Shown here: positions 16,299-25,185 of the stretch, one piece after another | Position numbering within the stretch: position 1 is the stretch's first letter | Layout: each line of letters begins with the position of its first letter | DNA from: Streptosporangium sp. NBC_01495 | GTDB taxonomy: Bacteria > Actinomycetota > Actinomycetes > Streptosporangiales > Streptosporangiaceae | DNA: 64,000 nucleotides | Assembly: GCF_036250735.1 (NCBI RefSeq) | Contig: NZ_CP109430.1 | Location: 4,836,001-4,900,000, forward strand | Reading direction: 5' to 3' | Program-made: the position numbers and the translations under genes | The notes under the pieces: model-generated | Seen by the model: only the letters and a program-made list of their open reading frames with translations | What the model was told of the DNA's origin: nothing | Database searches by the model: none

Positions 16299-17081
16299 TC
16301 AGTTCGTGACGCGGCTCCCTCCGGCTCGGAGACTCACCTGCGGCACCCCTGTCTCCGGGTGGATCGCCACCTCGGCGTCGACCCGGTAGACCTCGGCGAG
16401 CAGAGCGGGGGTCAGCACGTCGGCGGGGGCGCCGAGAGCGACGACGCGGCCGGCGTCCATGACGCAGATGCGGTCGCAGAACGCGGCGGCCATGTTGAGG
16501 TCGTGCAGGGCGACCACCGCGGTGACGCCGAGGCCGCGCACCAGGTTCAGCGCGTCGAGCTGGTGGCGCAGGTCCAGGTGGTTGGTCGGCTCGTCCAGCA
16601 CCATCGTGGTCGGCCGCTGGGCCAGCGCCCGCGCGATCAGCACCCGCTGCTTCTCCCCGCCCGACAGCCGGTCGAAGGGCGCGTGCGCCAGATCGGCCAC
16701 GTCGAGCCGCCCCAGCGCGTCGGCGATGATCGCCTTGTCCGCCGCGTTGTCGCCGTCGAAGGCCCGTTTGTGCGGGGTGCGGCCCATGGCGACGACGTCG
16801 TACACCGACAGCTCGAAGTCGCCGCCGCTCTCCTGGAGGACTGCGGCCAGCCGTCGGGCCAGCCAGCCGACCGGCATGCGCCACACGTCCTCGCCGTCGA
16901 GCAGCACCCGGCCGTTGGTCGGCCTCCGCGCCCGGTAGAGGGTGCGCAGCAGCGTTGATTTGCCCGCGCCGTTGGGGCCGGCCAGGGCGAGCATCTCCCC
17001 CTCGGCGACCTCCAGCGAGACCTGGCGGACCAGGTCGCGGCCGCCGATGCGGACCGACACCTCCTCCACGGTCAGTGTCAT
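16299..17081 (-). CDS. Siderophore/cobalamin-type ABC transporter ATPase (BtuD/FecE-like)
   Basis: A 260-residue ATPase of the iron-chelate/B12 importer family. Walker A G-P-N-G-A-G-K-S-T, signature L-S-G-G-E-K-Q-R, Walker B M-V-L-D-E-P-T-N-H-L-D, switch His in A-L-H-D-L-N-M-A, and the family's C-terminal G-A-P-A-D-V-L-T-P segment are all present. ATG at 17081 overlaps the permease stop as ATGA. The long in-frame extension to 17990 is antisense-type noise. Third gene of the riboswitch-controlled operon. Confidence 0.92.
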   Translation of the reverse strand: MTLTVEEVSVRIGGRDLVRQVSLEVAEGEMLALAGPNGAGKSTLLRTLYRARRPTNGRVLLDGEDVWRMPVGWLARRLAAVLQESGGDFELSVYDVVAMGRTPHKRAFDGDNAADKAIIADALGRLDVADLAHAPFDRLSGGEKQRVLIARALAQRPTTMVLDEPTNHLDLRHQLDALNLVRGLGVTAVVALHDLNMAAAFCDRICVMDAGRVVALGAPADVLTPALLAEVYRVDAEVAIHPETGVPQVSLRAGGSRVTN

Positions 17082-18139
17082 TTGGAGCGCCTCCGCATCA
17101 ACCACAGGAAGAACGGCCCGCCGACCAGCGCGGTGATGATGCCCACCGGGATCTCCTCCGGCGCGATCAGGGTGCGGGCGGTCAGGTCGGCCACGATGAG
17201 GAAGGCCGCGCCGAGCAGCGCCGTCGCCGGGAGTGCCCGGCGGTGGTCGGCGCCGATCAGCAGCCGGACGACGTGCGGCATGATCAGTCCCACGAAGCCG
17301 ATGGCTCCGCTGACCGCGACGATCGTGCCGATCATCATGGCGACCAGCACGAACAGCGCCGCCCGGAAGCGATGCACGTCCAGCCCGAGCGAGGCCGCGG
17401 CCTCCTCCCCCGCCAGCAGCAGGTTCAGCGGCCGAGACACCCCGACCAGCGCGACGGTCCCCGCCAAGACGGCCACCACCGGGATCCACACCACCGTCCA
17501 GGTGGTCCCGGCCAGGCCGCCCAGCATCCAGCGCACCGCCGCCTGCGTCTTGTGCGGGTCGTTGGAGGTCACCACCAGGAAGCTGGCCACGGCCGACAGC
17601 ACCTCGGCCATGGCCACCCCGGCCAGCACCAGCCGCACCGTCGTCATGCGCCCGCCCGAGCGGGCCAGGAAGTAGACCGCCACCAATGCGGCCAGCGCCC
17701 CGAGGAAGGCCGCGATCGGCAGGCTGAACGCGCCGAACACGCTCAGGCCGAACACCACCACGGTGACCGCCCCGACGCCGGCGCCGGAGGAGACCCCCAG
17801 CAGCATCGGGTCGGCCAGCGGGTTGCGCACCAGTGCCTGCAGGGCCATGCCGCAGACCGACAGGCCCGCACCGATCGCCCCCGCCAGGACGACCCGCGGC
17901 AGCCGTACGTCCATCACGATGGTCTCCCGCACGGGTGTCCAGGTCGGTTCGGCCAGGGCGGGATGGAGGTGATGGAGCAGGATGCCCCACACCTGCCCTA
18001 CCGGCAGGGCCACCGACCCGGCCGCGACGGCCACGGTGACCGCCCCGCCGAGCAGGAGCACGAGCAGGCCGATCACGACCGGGTACGGCGGTCCCGGGCG
18101 CCGTACCGGAAGCACGACACCCGCGGTCGGTTCACTCAC
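17078..18139 (-). CDS. Siderophore/cobalamin-type ABC transporter permease (BtuC/FecCD family)
   Basis: A 353-residue permease with about ten membrane helices. FecCD/BtuC family markers include R-L-P-R-V-V-L-A-G-A-I-G-A-G-L-S, G-M-A-L-Q-A-L-V-R-N-P-L-A-D-P-M-L-L-G-V, the cytoplasmic coupling region A-S-L-G-L-D-V-H-R and G-F-V-G-L-I-M-P-H-V-V-R. A single permease gene implies a homodimer, as in BtuC. GTG start at 18139 overlaps the binding-protein stop as GTGA; the open frame to 18661 is not used. Confidence 0.92.
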   Translation of the reverse strand: MSEPTAGVVLPVRRPGPPYPVVIGLLVLLLGGAVTVAVAAGSVALPVGQVWGILLHHLHPALAEPTWTPVRETIVMDVRLPRVVLAGAIGAGLSVCGMALQALVRNPLADPMLLGVSSGAGVGAVTVVVFGLSVFGAFSLPIAAFLGALAALVAVYFLARSGGRMTTVRLVLAGVAMAEVLSAVASFLVVTSNDPHKTQAAVRWMLGGLAGTTWTVVWIPVVAVLAGTVALVGVSRPLNLLLAGEEAAASLGLDVHRFRAALFVLVAMMIGTIVAVSGAIGFVGLIMPHVVRLLIGADHRRALPATALLGAAFLIVADLTARTLIAPEEIPVGIITALVGGPFFLWLMRRRSK

Positions 18140-19131
18140 TTGAACCGGTCGGCGTGCAGCTGCCGGGCCAGCGCCTCGACGGCCACCGGCGCCCGCACGC
18201 CGAGCACCACCGACGACAGCGGCAGCACCGCGAACCGCTTCTCCTTGATGGCCGGCACGTCCTTCAGCGCCGGGTTGGCCAGCAGGAACTTCTCCTTGTC
18301 GGCCACCGGCTGGTCGCCGTAGTCGTAGATGACGATCCAGTCGGGCGCGCGCTCGGCGACCTGCTCGAACGACACGTCGCCCCACACCTTGTCGACGTCG
18401 GCGAACACGTTCTCCGCCCCGGCCAGCTTGATGATCTCGTTGCCGACGCCCTTGCCGCCGGCGGTGAAGGCGGTCTTGTCGCCGCTGTCGTAGACGAACA
18501 GCTTGACCGGGGCGGCGTCGCCGAGTTTGGTCCTCACACCGTCGAGGGTCGCCCGCAATGTGGTGATCAACGGTTCGGCCCGGTCGGAGACGCCGAAGAT
18601 CTTCGCGACGTTGCGGATCTCGGTGTCGATCAGGCCCACGGACACCGCGCCCTTGGCGCACTCCTCGACGTTCAGATATGTCTTGATGCCGGCCTTTCGC
18701 AGGGCGTCCCGGCTGCGGCCCTCCTTCTCGTCGAAGGTGCTGGCGAAGCCGCCGTAGACGAAGTCGGGCTCCTCGGCCAGGAGCGCCTCGTAGGCCGGGT
18801 ACTCCTTCGAGACGACCTTGATTGCGTCATAGGCCGCCTGATACTCCGGCAGCACCTTGTCGTCGAGGTAGGCGGTGCCGATCATCGACTTCTCCAGGCC
18901 GAGCGCCAGCATCACCTCGGTGGCGTGCTGGTTCATCGATATCGCCCGCTGCGGCGGCTGCTCGTACGTGCTCGTCACGCCGCAGTTGTCGAGGGTGACC
19001 GGGAAGCCCGCGGGCGCGGAGGCCGCCGGAGCGGGGGCCGAGACGTTCTCAGCCGGGGCGCCGCCGCAGGCGGCCAGCACTCCGGACACCAGGAGGGCGA
19101 GCAGGAGGGTGGTGGGGCGTCTGCCCGTCAT
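18136..19131 (-). CDS. BtuF/FepB-like substrate-binding lipoprotein
   Basis: A 331-residue class III binding protein with an N-terminal signal ending in the lipobox L-A-A-C-G-G. After an Ala/Pro linker the mature fold starts V-T-L-D-N-C-G-V-T, then P-P-Q-R-A-I-S-M-N-Q-H-A-T-E-V-M-L-A-L-G-L, and has the usual F-V-Y-G-G-F-A and A-P-D-W-I-V-I-Y motifs. AGAGG lies upstream of the ATG. It is the first gene after a cobalamin riboswitch. This favours a corrinoid, cobalt chelate or other metal complex tied to B12 status, rather than an iron siderophore. Ligand not proven. Confidence 0.88.
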   Translation of the reverse strand: MTGRRPTTLLLALLVSGVLAACGGAPAENVSAPAPAASAPAGFPVTLDNCGVTSTYEQPPQRAISMNQHATEVMLALGLEKSMIGTAYLDDKVLPEYQAAYDAIKVVSKEYPAYEALLAEEPDFVYGGFASTFDEKEGRSRDALRKAGIKTYLNVEECAKGAVSVGLIDTEIRNVAKIFGVSDRAEPLITTLRATLDGVRTKLGDAAPVKLFVYDSGDKTAFTAGGKGVGNEIIKLAGAENVFADVDKVWGDVSFEQVAERAPDWIVIYDYGDQPVADKEKFLLANPALKDVPAIKEKRFAVLPLSSVVLGVRAPVAVEALARQLHADRFK

Positions 19132-19259
19132 GAAGTGTTCCTCTCACGGAATCTGCACAACGGGGCGGATCTGAAAGAGGGAATGCCACAGGGCTTCTCG
19201 GCGCGGCCACCGGCTCGACGGGCACGAGAGCCCACTCCTCTCCGGGGAAATCCGCCCCA

Positions 19260-19430
19260 GTTCATCGAGGAGGCGACCGCGGGAGTCTCCTGGCTCTCGG
19301 GTCGATGCTCGTCCCGGCCTTCCCACCCGTTGTCCGGGCAGTGGCTTCGTCGGGATTCGCTCGCCGATCACAGTGGCGGGACCGCGCCGGATTCACACCG
19401 GCTTCCTCGTTCCGCGCTCGCCTACGCCGA
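19260..19430 (-). promoter_or_regulatory. Cobalamin (B12) riboswitch
   Basis: Read on the minus strand, the region holds the conserved core of a cobalamin riboswitch: GCCGGTGTGAATCCGGC (19386-19402), then GGTCCCGCCACTGT, a GAAGCCACTGCC element, GGGTGGGAAGG, and the B12 box AGCCAGGAGACTC (19283-19295). Edges are approximate. Downstream, GGGGCGGAT (19250-19258) can pair with ATCCGCCCC (19162-19170), a likely part of the expression platform between the aptamer and the binding-protein start at 19131. Cobalamin binding normally represses such genes. Confidence 0.9.
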
Positions 19431-19503
19431 CCATGCTCGCACACCACTCATCAACGACAAAGCGCGCACCACCCGTCAGCCCCGGCGAGCTTCCCTCACA
19501 GGC

Positions 19504-20682
19504 TCACGTCAAAGCGATGGTCATCTTGGGTGACCGGCGCGAGAGCAGGTATCCCGTCAGTGCGGCGAGCAGGCCGACCAGACCGGCCGCCGCGAAGCCG
19601 CCCGCCGGCGCGGACGCGTCGATCGCCACTCCCACGACCGGGGAGCCGAGCGCGAACCCCGCGCTCGCCGCCGAGGACTGCAGGCCGGTCGCCTCACCTC
19701 GCACACTGGCCGGCGTCAGCCGGCTCACCGCGTCGGAGACCGTGGAAAGGGTCGGCGCGGTGAGCAGCCCGGCGCCGATGACCGCCACACACAGCCAAGG
19801 CCAGTCATGGGCGAGTCCGGCCGGAATCGTCACCAGCCCGAGCAGGCCGAGCAGCAGCCAGGTGGGCATCGACCGGGGCAGCACTCCGTACACCAGACCG
19901 CCCACGACGGACGTCACCCCGAACACGGCGACGACCACGGCCGCCCACGAGACCTGACCGGCTTCTTGAAGAGTCGCGACGATGGCCAGGTCGACGCCGC
20001 TGAGCAGCATCGCGACGCCGACTCCCATCGTCAGGACAGCGACCATGCGCGCTCCCAGCCACTCCCGGCGCCGGGGCCGGCCCGCCGCCTCGCCGTCCGC
20101 CTCGTCCTCGGCCCGCAACGGCGGGTTGAGCAGGGCGACCCCTGCCCCGCCGACAACGATCGCGGCGCCCACTCCCCATGCCACCGCGCCGGGAGACACC
20201 TTCGCCGCGCACAAGATCACCACCGGCGGCCCCACTATGTACGACAGCTCGCCCACCACCGACTCCAGCGCGAACGCCGCCCGCCGCTGCCCTGCCGTCG
20301 TCATCGCGGCGATCGCCTGCCTGGTGATCGACTGGATCGGCACCATCAGCAGACCGGCGGCGAAGGAGGCACCCAGCAAGATCACGTATGGCAGCACAGG
20401 CACGGTCAACCAGAACACGAGCTGCGACACAACCGTGGCCAGCAGCACGGTACGCAGGCCCCGCCGGTCGATCATCCGGCCCAGCAGCGGCCCGCCCAGC
20501 GCGACACCGGCGGTGAGCGCCGCCACCACGGCTCCGGCCGCCACGTAACTCATGTCGAGGGCGACGACGACGTACATCGTCAACGCCATCGCGTCCGCCG
20601 TGATCGCGGCACGAGCGAGCAGCGAAATGCCCAGCAGTGGCGTCATCCCCGGCACCGCGAGCACCTGTCGAAATCTAATCAC
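19504..20682 (-). CDS. MFS transporter
   Basis: A 392-residue major-facilitator protein with about 12 hydrophobic segments. The loop 2-3 signature is clear (G-P-L-L-G-R-M-I-D-R-R-G-L-R), followed by an acidic central loop (R-A-E-D-E-A-D-G-E-A-A-G) between halves. It is transcribed away from a LysR gene whose autoregulatory-looking site lies 58 bp from its GTG start. The pair looks like a LysR-controlled efflux unit. Substrate unknown. Its end lies close to the start of the riboswitch transcript. Confidence 0.86.
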   Translation of the reverse strand: MIRFRQVLAVPGMTPLLGISLLARAAITADAMALTMYVVVALDMSYVAAGAVVAALTAGVALGGPLLGRMIDRRGLRTVLLATVVSQLVFWLTVPVLPYVILLGASFAAGLLMVPIQSITRQAIAAMTTAGQRRAAFALESVVGELSYIVGPPVVILCAAKVSPGAVAWGVGAAIVVGGAGVALLNPPLRAEDEADGEAAGRPRRREWLGARMVAVLTMGVGVAMLLSGVDLAIVATLQEAGQVSWAAVVVAVFGVTSVVGGLVYGVLPRSMPTWLLLGLLGLVTIPAGLAHDWPWLCVAVIGAGLLTAPTLSTVSDAVSRLTPASVRGEATGLQSSAASAGFALGSPVVGVAIDASAPAGGFAAAGLVGLLAALTGYLLSRRSPKMTIALT

Positions 20683-20740
20683 CGGTTTAACGCTAGATCA
20701 GCCGGAATGCCATAGGAAGCCGTCAATTCATTGGACCAGG

Positions 20741-20757
20741 CATAATGAATACTTATG
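20741..20757. promoter_or_regulatory. LysR-type T-N11-A site at the divergent promoter
   Basis: CATAA (20741-20745) and TTATG (20753-20757) form an inverted repeat with 7-bp spacer, matching the T-N11-A pattern of LysR regulators. It overlaps the LysR start codon (ATG 20755), which suggests autorepression, and lies about 60 bp from the divergent MFS gene. Confidence 0.5.
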
Positions 20758-21597
20758 GCACATGATCTCGAGACCGCACTGCTGAGGTCGTTCGTCACCG
20801 CCGTGCGCGCGGGCAGCATCAGCCGTGCGGCGGCGGCGCTCGGCCGTACCCAGCCCGCGCTCAGCCAGCAGTTGCGCAAGCTCGAGAGGGCCGTCGGCAG
20901 TCCGCTGCTGCACCGGGCGCCGTCCGGCGTCTCGCCGACCCGGGCGGGCGAGGAACTGCTGCCCTACGCCGAGCGCATTCTCGCGCTGTCGGCACAGGCG
21001 CTCGCCGAAACAGGACGTGCGCTCACCGGGCATTGCGGGGTGGGACTCCTCGAAGATCTCGCCGCTTCCCGCCTTTCTCAGGCACTCGCCGACCTCGCGC
21101 GGCTGCACCCCGACGCGACGCTGGAGGTGCTCAGTCTTTCCAACGCGGCGATGCGGGAGGCCTACGACACGGGCCGTGTCCAACTCGTACTCGACGAGGT
21201 TTCGGATCTTCCCTGGCCGCCGCGCTGGACGGTGCGTCTGCCGCTGGTCTGGGCGGTCGGGCAGGGTGTCGCCACCGACGCCGACCCGCTGCCGGTGGTG
21301 CTGTTCTCGAACACGTGCGCCTGGCGAACCTCGGTGCTGGAAACGATGGAAGGCACAGGGCGCCGCTGGCAGGTGGCGTTCGAAAGCAACAGTCTCGCCG
21401 GAGTGCTCGCCGCGCTACGGGCCGGGCTCGGAGTCGCGGCGCTCCTGCCCGCCAACCTCGAGCCGGCCATGGCCTGCCACGACGCGGCGGCGTTGCCTGC
21501 TCTGCCGGACGTCGAACTCGGCCTCGCCCGCCACCCCGCTACCGAAGGCGATGCGCTCATCGACGCTGTGGAGACCGCCCTGCGGCGGATGATCTGA
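20755..21597 (+). CDS. LysR-family transcriptional regulator
   Basis: A 280-residue LysR regulator. The N-terminal helix-turn-helix is standard: L-L-R-S-F-V-T-A-V-R-A-G-S-I-S-R-A-A-A-A-L, Q-P-A-L-S-Q-Q-L-R-K-L-E and P-L-L-H-R-A-P-S-G-V-S-P-T-R-A-G. The rest is the effector-binding domain. It is divergent from the MFS gene and is expected to control it in response to an unknown ligand. The start is fixed by the conserved N terminus; there is no good ribosome-binding site, so the mRNA may have a very short leader. Confidence 0.9.
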   Translation: MAHDLETALLRSFVTAVRAGSISRAAAALGRTQPALSQQLRKLERAVGSPLLHRAPSGVSPTRAGEELLPYAERILALSAQALAETGRALTGHCGVGLLEDLAASRLSQALADLARLHPDATLEVLSLSNAAMREAYDTGRVQLVLDEVSDLPWPPRWTVRLPLVWAVGQGVATDADPLPVVLFSNTCAWRTSVLETMEGTGRRWQVAFESNSLAGVLAALRAGLGVAALLPANLEPAMACHDAAALPALPDVELGLARHPATEGDALIDAVETALRRMI

Positions 21598-21790
21598 GCC
21601 CGCCGCACGAGGGTCTGCGCGGGTTGCCTGCATCGCCTCCTGTGGGGCGGCCACAGCGTCTGCGGTCTTTTTCTCCGCGGTCTCACTCATCGGCGGCCAC
21701 GGCATGCTCCAGCAGGATGAGGAAGGGCCCGTTTCAGCCTACGGACACAGGGCCCGGCGCGCTGATGAGATGACCAGGTTGTCCGCAGCT

Positions 21791-22786
21791 TCAGCCCGCT
21801 GAGGACATGGGTATGTCTGCATTACCTGGGACGACCTTGCCGTTCTTGAGGGTGTATGCGGTGGAGTTCTTTGAACTCGCGGTCCGGAACGGTTTTCCGT
21901 TGTTGTCGATTGAGAGCACCTCGGCCTTGCCGTCGGCGACGAAGCTGAGTTCCACCGTCCATTGAATGTCATGGTCCAGGGCCATCGCCCACAGGTAGAT
22001 GACTTCTACCTCGGTCTCCGAGACCCGCAGAGGGAACGACCACGGCTCATTGCCGTAATCGGTGAAGTTCGTCATGTCTTCGAGCTGGGGAGCCCACTTG
22101 TCCAGGTCCACTGAGGCGCCTCGCCCGTCGACTCCGTCAGCTCCGGGATACGGCTTGAAGTAAATGCTGTGCGGCGGCGCATCACGTTTGAGCACTTTGA
22201 TCCGCATATCAGTCAGCACGACGGACCTGGCGAAATTTCCCTGAATCACGAGTCGGACGTTCGTGTAATTGGCGTCGACGGCCCCGTTGTCGTACGCCCA
22301 TCGCTCGATGACCTGCTGGTCGTCTCTGTATTCCGGCGGCAGCGGTGACAGCGCCGATGCGGGCGGGGAAAATATGTAGGTATCGAGGTTGTTGAAGGTA
22401 CTGACTCGCTTAAGCGGTTTGGCGGCCACAACGACCGAAAGCGGCGGCCGACTGGACGGGCTCGCGGCAGGCGACGCCCTGTCCCGAGGGGAGTCGCGTC
22501 CGGCCCATATCGCGATCCCGGCCAGTAGTGTCACGACCACGATGATCGCCACTGCCCACAAGCCGGTCGTCTTCCAGCCGATGGGCGGCACCGGCCTGGC
22601 GATTGTGACGTTTCCGCCGACTCCGTGAACTTGAATCAGGTCGCCTCTCACCCCGGAGTGTGAGACTTCCTGGCCTTCGCTCGATGCGCGGCGTTCCGGC
22701 GATCCTTCGTCGTGGAGCGCCTCTGCGCGAGGAGCTTCACTATCGTGAGCGTCGTGGCCCGGCGGGCGGGTGGCGCTCATCGACAC
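21791..22786 (-). CDS. Single-pass membrane protein of unknown function
   Basis: A 331-residue protein. Residues 1-70 are polar and contain G-D-L-I-Q-V-H-G-V-G-G-N-V-T-I. A membrane helix follows (L-W-A-V-A-I-I-V-V-V-T-L-L-A-G-I-A-I-W-A, about 76-95), then a Ser/Pro linker and a 200-residue extracytoplasmic domain rich in strands, with no recognised family. Its start overlaps the end of the upstream small membrane protein by 10 bp, so the two form a unit. Both share the (D/G)-x-V/I-Q-V/I-x-x-V-x-G-x-V-x-I motif. Base composition is slightly less GC-rich than neighbouring genes. Confidence 0.7.
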   Translation of the reverse strand: MSMSATRPPGHDAHDSEAPRAEALHDEGSPERRASSEGQEVSHSGVRGDLIQVHGVGGNVTIARPVPPIGWKTTGLWAVAIIVVVTLLAGIAIWAGRDSPRDRASPAASPSSRPPLSVVVAAKPLKRVSTFNNLDTYIFSPPASALSPLPPEYRDDQQVIERWAYDNGAVDANYTNVRLVIQGNFARSVVLTDMRIKVLKRDAPPHSIYFKPYPGADGVDGRGASVDLDKWAPQLEDMTNFTDYGNEPWSFPLRVSETEVEVIYLWAMALDHDIQWTVELSFVADGKAEVLSIDNNGKPFRTASSKNSTAYTLKNGKVVPGNADIPMSSAG

Positions 22787-23097
22787 CTCGTTGTGATGTC
22801 GACGTCGCCGGTGACCTGGTCAATTTGAACGACGTCTCCGTCAACGGCGGAAGCACGCACCCATTGGCCGGCGGGGGACGAGGGCATCTCAGCAGAATCC
22901 TGCCCGGCCGGAGAACGACACGTCAGTGCGAACACCGATAGGCCAAGACCCGCTACGGCGCCCAACCCGCCGACCACGCTCGCGTACTTGTCCGCATCAT
23001 CAAGGCCGACCCAGACAAACAACGTCCCAAGCACTGCCATCCCCCCACCTGTCACCAGGCAGGCCATCCAGGCGCCGGTACGCCACCGGGACGTCAT
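22777..23097 (-). CDS. Small two-helix membrane protein of unknown function
   Basis: A 106-residue protein with an excellent ribosome-binding site (GGAGG eight bases before ATG 23097). Two membrane helices are predicted: A-C-L-V-T-G-G-G-M-A-V-L-G-T-L-F-V-W-V and V-G-G-L-G-A-V-A-G-L-G-L-S-V-F-A-L. A short tail then carries D-G-D-V-V-Q-I-D-Q-V-T-G-D-V-D-I. That tail motif recurs before the membrane helix of its overlapping downstream partner and resembles the H-G-x-V-V-Q-A-x-x-V-x-G-x-V-x-I strings of some actinobacterial membrane or effector proteins. Function unknown. Confidence 0.65.
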   Translation of the reverse strand: MTSRWRTGAWMACLVTGGGMAVLGTLFVWVGLDDADKYASVVGGLGAVAGLGLSVFALTCRSPAGQDSAEMPSSPAGQWVRASAVDGDVVQIDQVTGDVDITTRCR

Positions 23098-23536
23098 GGC
23101 ATGGCCTCCGTTCCCACACACTCCGGGACAAGGCTCAGGAAGGTCACATATCTGGGTAAGTTCACCGCCGCATCTTCTCGCATTGGCCACCGGCCTTGCG
23201 GCATATGTCGGCAAACAGTGACCTGATGCGATTAATGGCCGTTCAGGATGAGCGTGCACGCCCAGTGTGAGCGACACTCAGCAGCGCCCAGAAAATACCA
23301 ATTTTATAGATTTATGTCTATTTTGTTCTATGTTCGTCGTGGAACGACATGGTTCGCATGCTTCCGCCGTAACGGCCGTCGACACCAGAAAACGCCTCCT
23401 TACGGCCCCGGTACCGGTGAGCTCGCCCACTGGAGTGATCTCGGCGTAGCGCGCTGCCCGTGATCGCGGACTTCCCCCGCCGTCCGGATCTGGCCCAGGC
23501 CTGCCCGGTACAGGACAGATGCCTACCGTATGGCCG
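23098..23536. other. Intergenic region with an AT-rich patch, no gene supported
   Basis: 439 bp between the start of the small membrane protein and the end of the SDR gene. Around 23290-23335 composition drops to strongly AT-rich (TTTTATAGATTTATG and TATTTTGTTCTATG), very unlike the surroundings. That suggests promoter elements for the minus-strand pair or a patch of foreign DNA. Short frames exist on both strands but show no family features. Confidence 0.35.
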
Positions 23537-24289
23537 TCAAATGCGCAGCCCGAGGGGCGCGGCTCCCACGAGGCCGCCGTCGATGACGAGGTCCTGACCG
23601 GTGATGTACGACGCGTCGTCCGAGGCCAGGAAGGCGACGGCGGCGGCGACATCGTCCGGGTGGCCGAGCGAGCCGAGCGGCACCTCCGCCGTGATGCGGG
23701 TCTCCGCGGCGGGGTCGATGGCGGACCGGTACATCTCGGTCTCGATGTAGCCGGGGCTGACGGAGTTGACGCGGATACCGCGCGACGCGAGGTCGGTGCC
23801 GAGCGTGCGTGCGAGATTGTGCACGGCAGCCTTGCTGGCGGCGTAGATCGAGGCCACCGGGAGACCTCGGTGCAGGGTCCAGGAGGCGTTGATGACGATG
23901 GCGCCTCCGTCGCCCATCAGCGGCAGCGCCGTCTGGATCGTGAAGAAAACCCCCTTGAAGTTGATTCCGATGGTGTGGTCGAAGTCCTTCGGTGTGAACT
24001 CTGGCCTGAAGTCCGCGATTCCGGCATTGGCGAAGACCGCGTCGAGGGCGCCGCGCCAGGTCTCGATGCGTCGCACGAGGAGATCGAGGTCGGCGTCAAC
24101 GCTGACGTCCGCGCGGACGGGCAGGACCCGCTCGGAGTCCAGGCGTTCTGCCGCGGCGTCGAGGCGGGCCTGGTCGCGGCCGGTGATGACGACGTAAGCG
24201 CCCTCGTCGAGGAGTCTGCGCGCGGTCGCGAAGCCGATGCCGCTGGTGCCGCCGGTGATCAAAACTGTTTTGTTCGTGAATCGCTTCAT
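23537..24289 (-). CDS. SDR-family oxidoreductase
   Basis: A 250-residue classical short-chain dehydrogenase/reductase, using NAD(P)H on an unknown carbonyl or alcohol. Motifs: cofactor loop T-G-G-T-S-G-I-G (about 12-19), N-A-G-I near 84, the catalytic Ser region I-N-A-S-W, Y-A-A-S-K (catalytic Tyr and Lys) and S-P-G-Y-I-E-T. The end [11 protein letters not shown] is typical. ATG 24289 fits the family N terminus; an in-frame ATG at 24301 is also possible. The XRE/MmyB-type regulator gene lies 26 bp upstream on the same strand and may control it. Confidence 0.9.
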   Translation of the reverse strand: MKRFTNKTVLITGGTSGIGFATARRLLDEGAYVVITGRDQARLDAAAERLDSERVLPVRADVSVDADLDLLVRRIETWRGALDAVFANAGIADFRPEFTPKDFDHTIGINFKGVFFTIQTALPLMGDGGAIVINASWTLHRGLPVASIYAASKAAVHNLARTLGTDLASRGIRVNSVSPGYIETEMYRSAIDPAAETRITAEVPLGSLGHPDDVAAAVAFLASDDASYITGQDLVIDGGLVGAAPLGLRI

Positions 24290-24315
24290 GCCGACGATCA
24301 TCGAGCGGCGCGAGC

Positions 24316-25185
24316 CTACGCGGCAGTGTTGGCTGAACCTGGGTCTGACACCACCAGCAAGCGTTCCAGCAGGGCCTCGGTTCCCGTCCCGGGTGCGGGG
24401 GTGTGCAGCGACAGGCGGTGGCCGGGCAGTTCGGGCAGCGGCAGGGTGGTGGCCTCGAAGGTGAGCGTCCCCAGGCCGGGGATCTCCAGGGCCTTGGTGC
24501 CATGGGTGGGGCCGCCCACGGGGAATTCCGCCCAGATCTCGGCGAAGGCGGGGCTCGCGGCGCACATGTCCGCGGCCAGGCGGCCGAATTCGGGATCGTC
24601 CGGGTAGCGGGCGGCATCCGCCCGGAACAGGCCGATCATCGCTCGCGCCGCGTCGTGCCAGTCCACGACCGCCGCACGGTAGCGGGCGTTGGTGAAGAAG
24701 CTGACCAGGCAGTTGTGGTCGTACTCGTTGCACTGGAAGACGATCTCCACCGCGCGGTTGACCGCGAGGACGTTCCAGTGCCGGTCGATGACGTACGCGG
24801 GCAGCGGCAGCCAGCCCTCCAGCAGCCGCCGCACGGCATCGGGGACCCGGCCTTCGGACGGCGCCACCTGCGGCGGATTGAGGCCGGCGAGGAGGTACAG
24901 GTGCTCGCGCTCGGCGGGCTCCAGGCGCAGCACCCTGGCGATGGCGTCCAGGACGTCGGCGGAGACGTTGATGTCGCGTCCCTGCTCGAGCCAGGTGTAC
25001 CAGGACACTCCAAGACCGGCGAGCACCGCCACCTCCTCCCGCCGCAGCCCGGGGGTACGGCGGCGCTCGCCTGCCGGCATGCCCACGTCAGCGGGCGTCA
25101 CCCGGGCTCGCCGCGACCGGAGGAACTCGCGCATCTCGGAACTGCGCCGTTGCCGCGCATCTACAGAGAGTCGGGAAATGTCCAC
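24316..25185 (-). CDS. XRE-family regulator with MmyB-like ligand domain
   Basis: A 289-residue regulator. The N-terminal helix-turn-helix ([23 protein letters not shown]) and C-terminal MmyB-type PAS-like domain ([26 protein letters not shown]) match a large actinobacterial family that usually controls an adjacent oxidoreductase, here the SDR gene. The GTG at 25185 gives the listed length; the family consensus [11 protein letters not shown] begins at 25134, so that ATG is an equally good start. Confidence 0.9.
   Translation of the reverse strand: MDISRLSVDARQRRSSEMREFLRSRRARVTPADVGMPAGERRRTPGLRREEVAVLAGLGVSWYTWLEQGRDINVSADVLDAIARVLRLEPAEREHLYLLAGLNPPQVAPSEGRVPDAVRRLLEGWLPLPAYVIDRHWNVLAVNRAVEIVFQCNEYDHNCLVSFFTNARYRAAVVDWHDAARAMIGLFRADAARYPDDPEFGRLAADMCAASPAFAEIWAEFPVGGPTHGTKALEIPGLGTLTFEATTLPLPELPGHRLSLHTPAPGTGTEALLERLLVVSDPGSANTAA

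Noticed and set aside
21580-21705. Minus-strand frame beginning M-S-E-T-A-E-K-K near 21690
   Set aside because: It runs antisense into the LysR gene and shows no family features; a short real peptide cannot be excluded.
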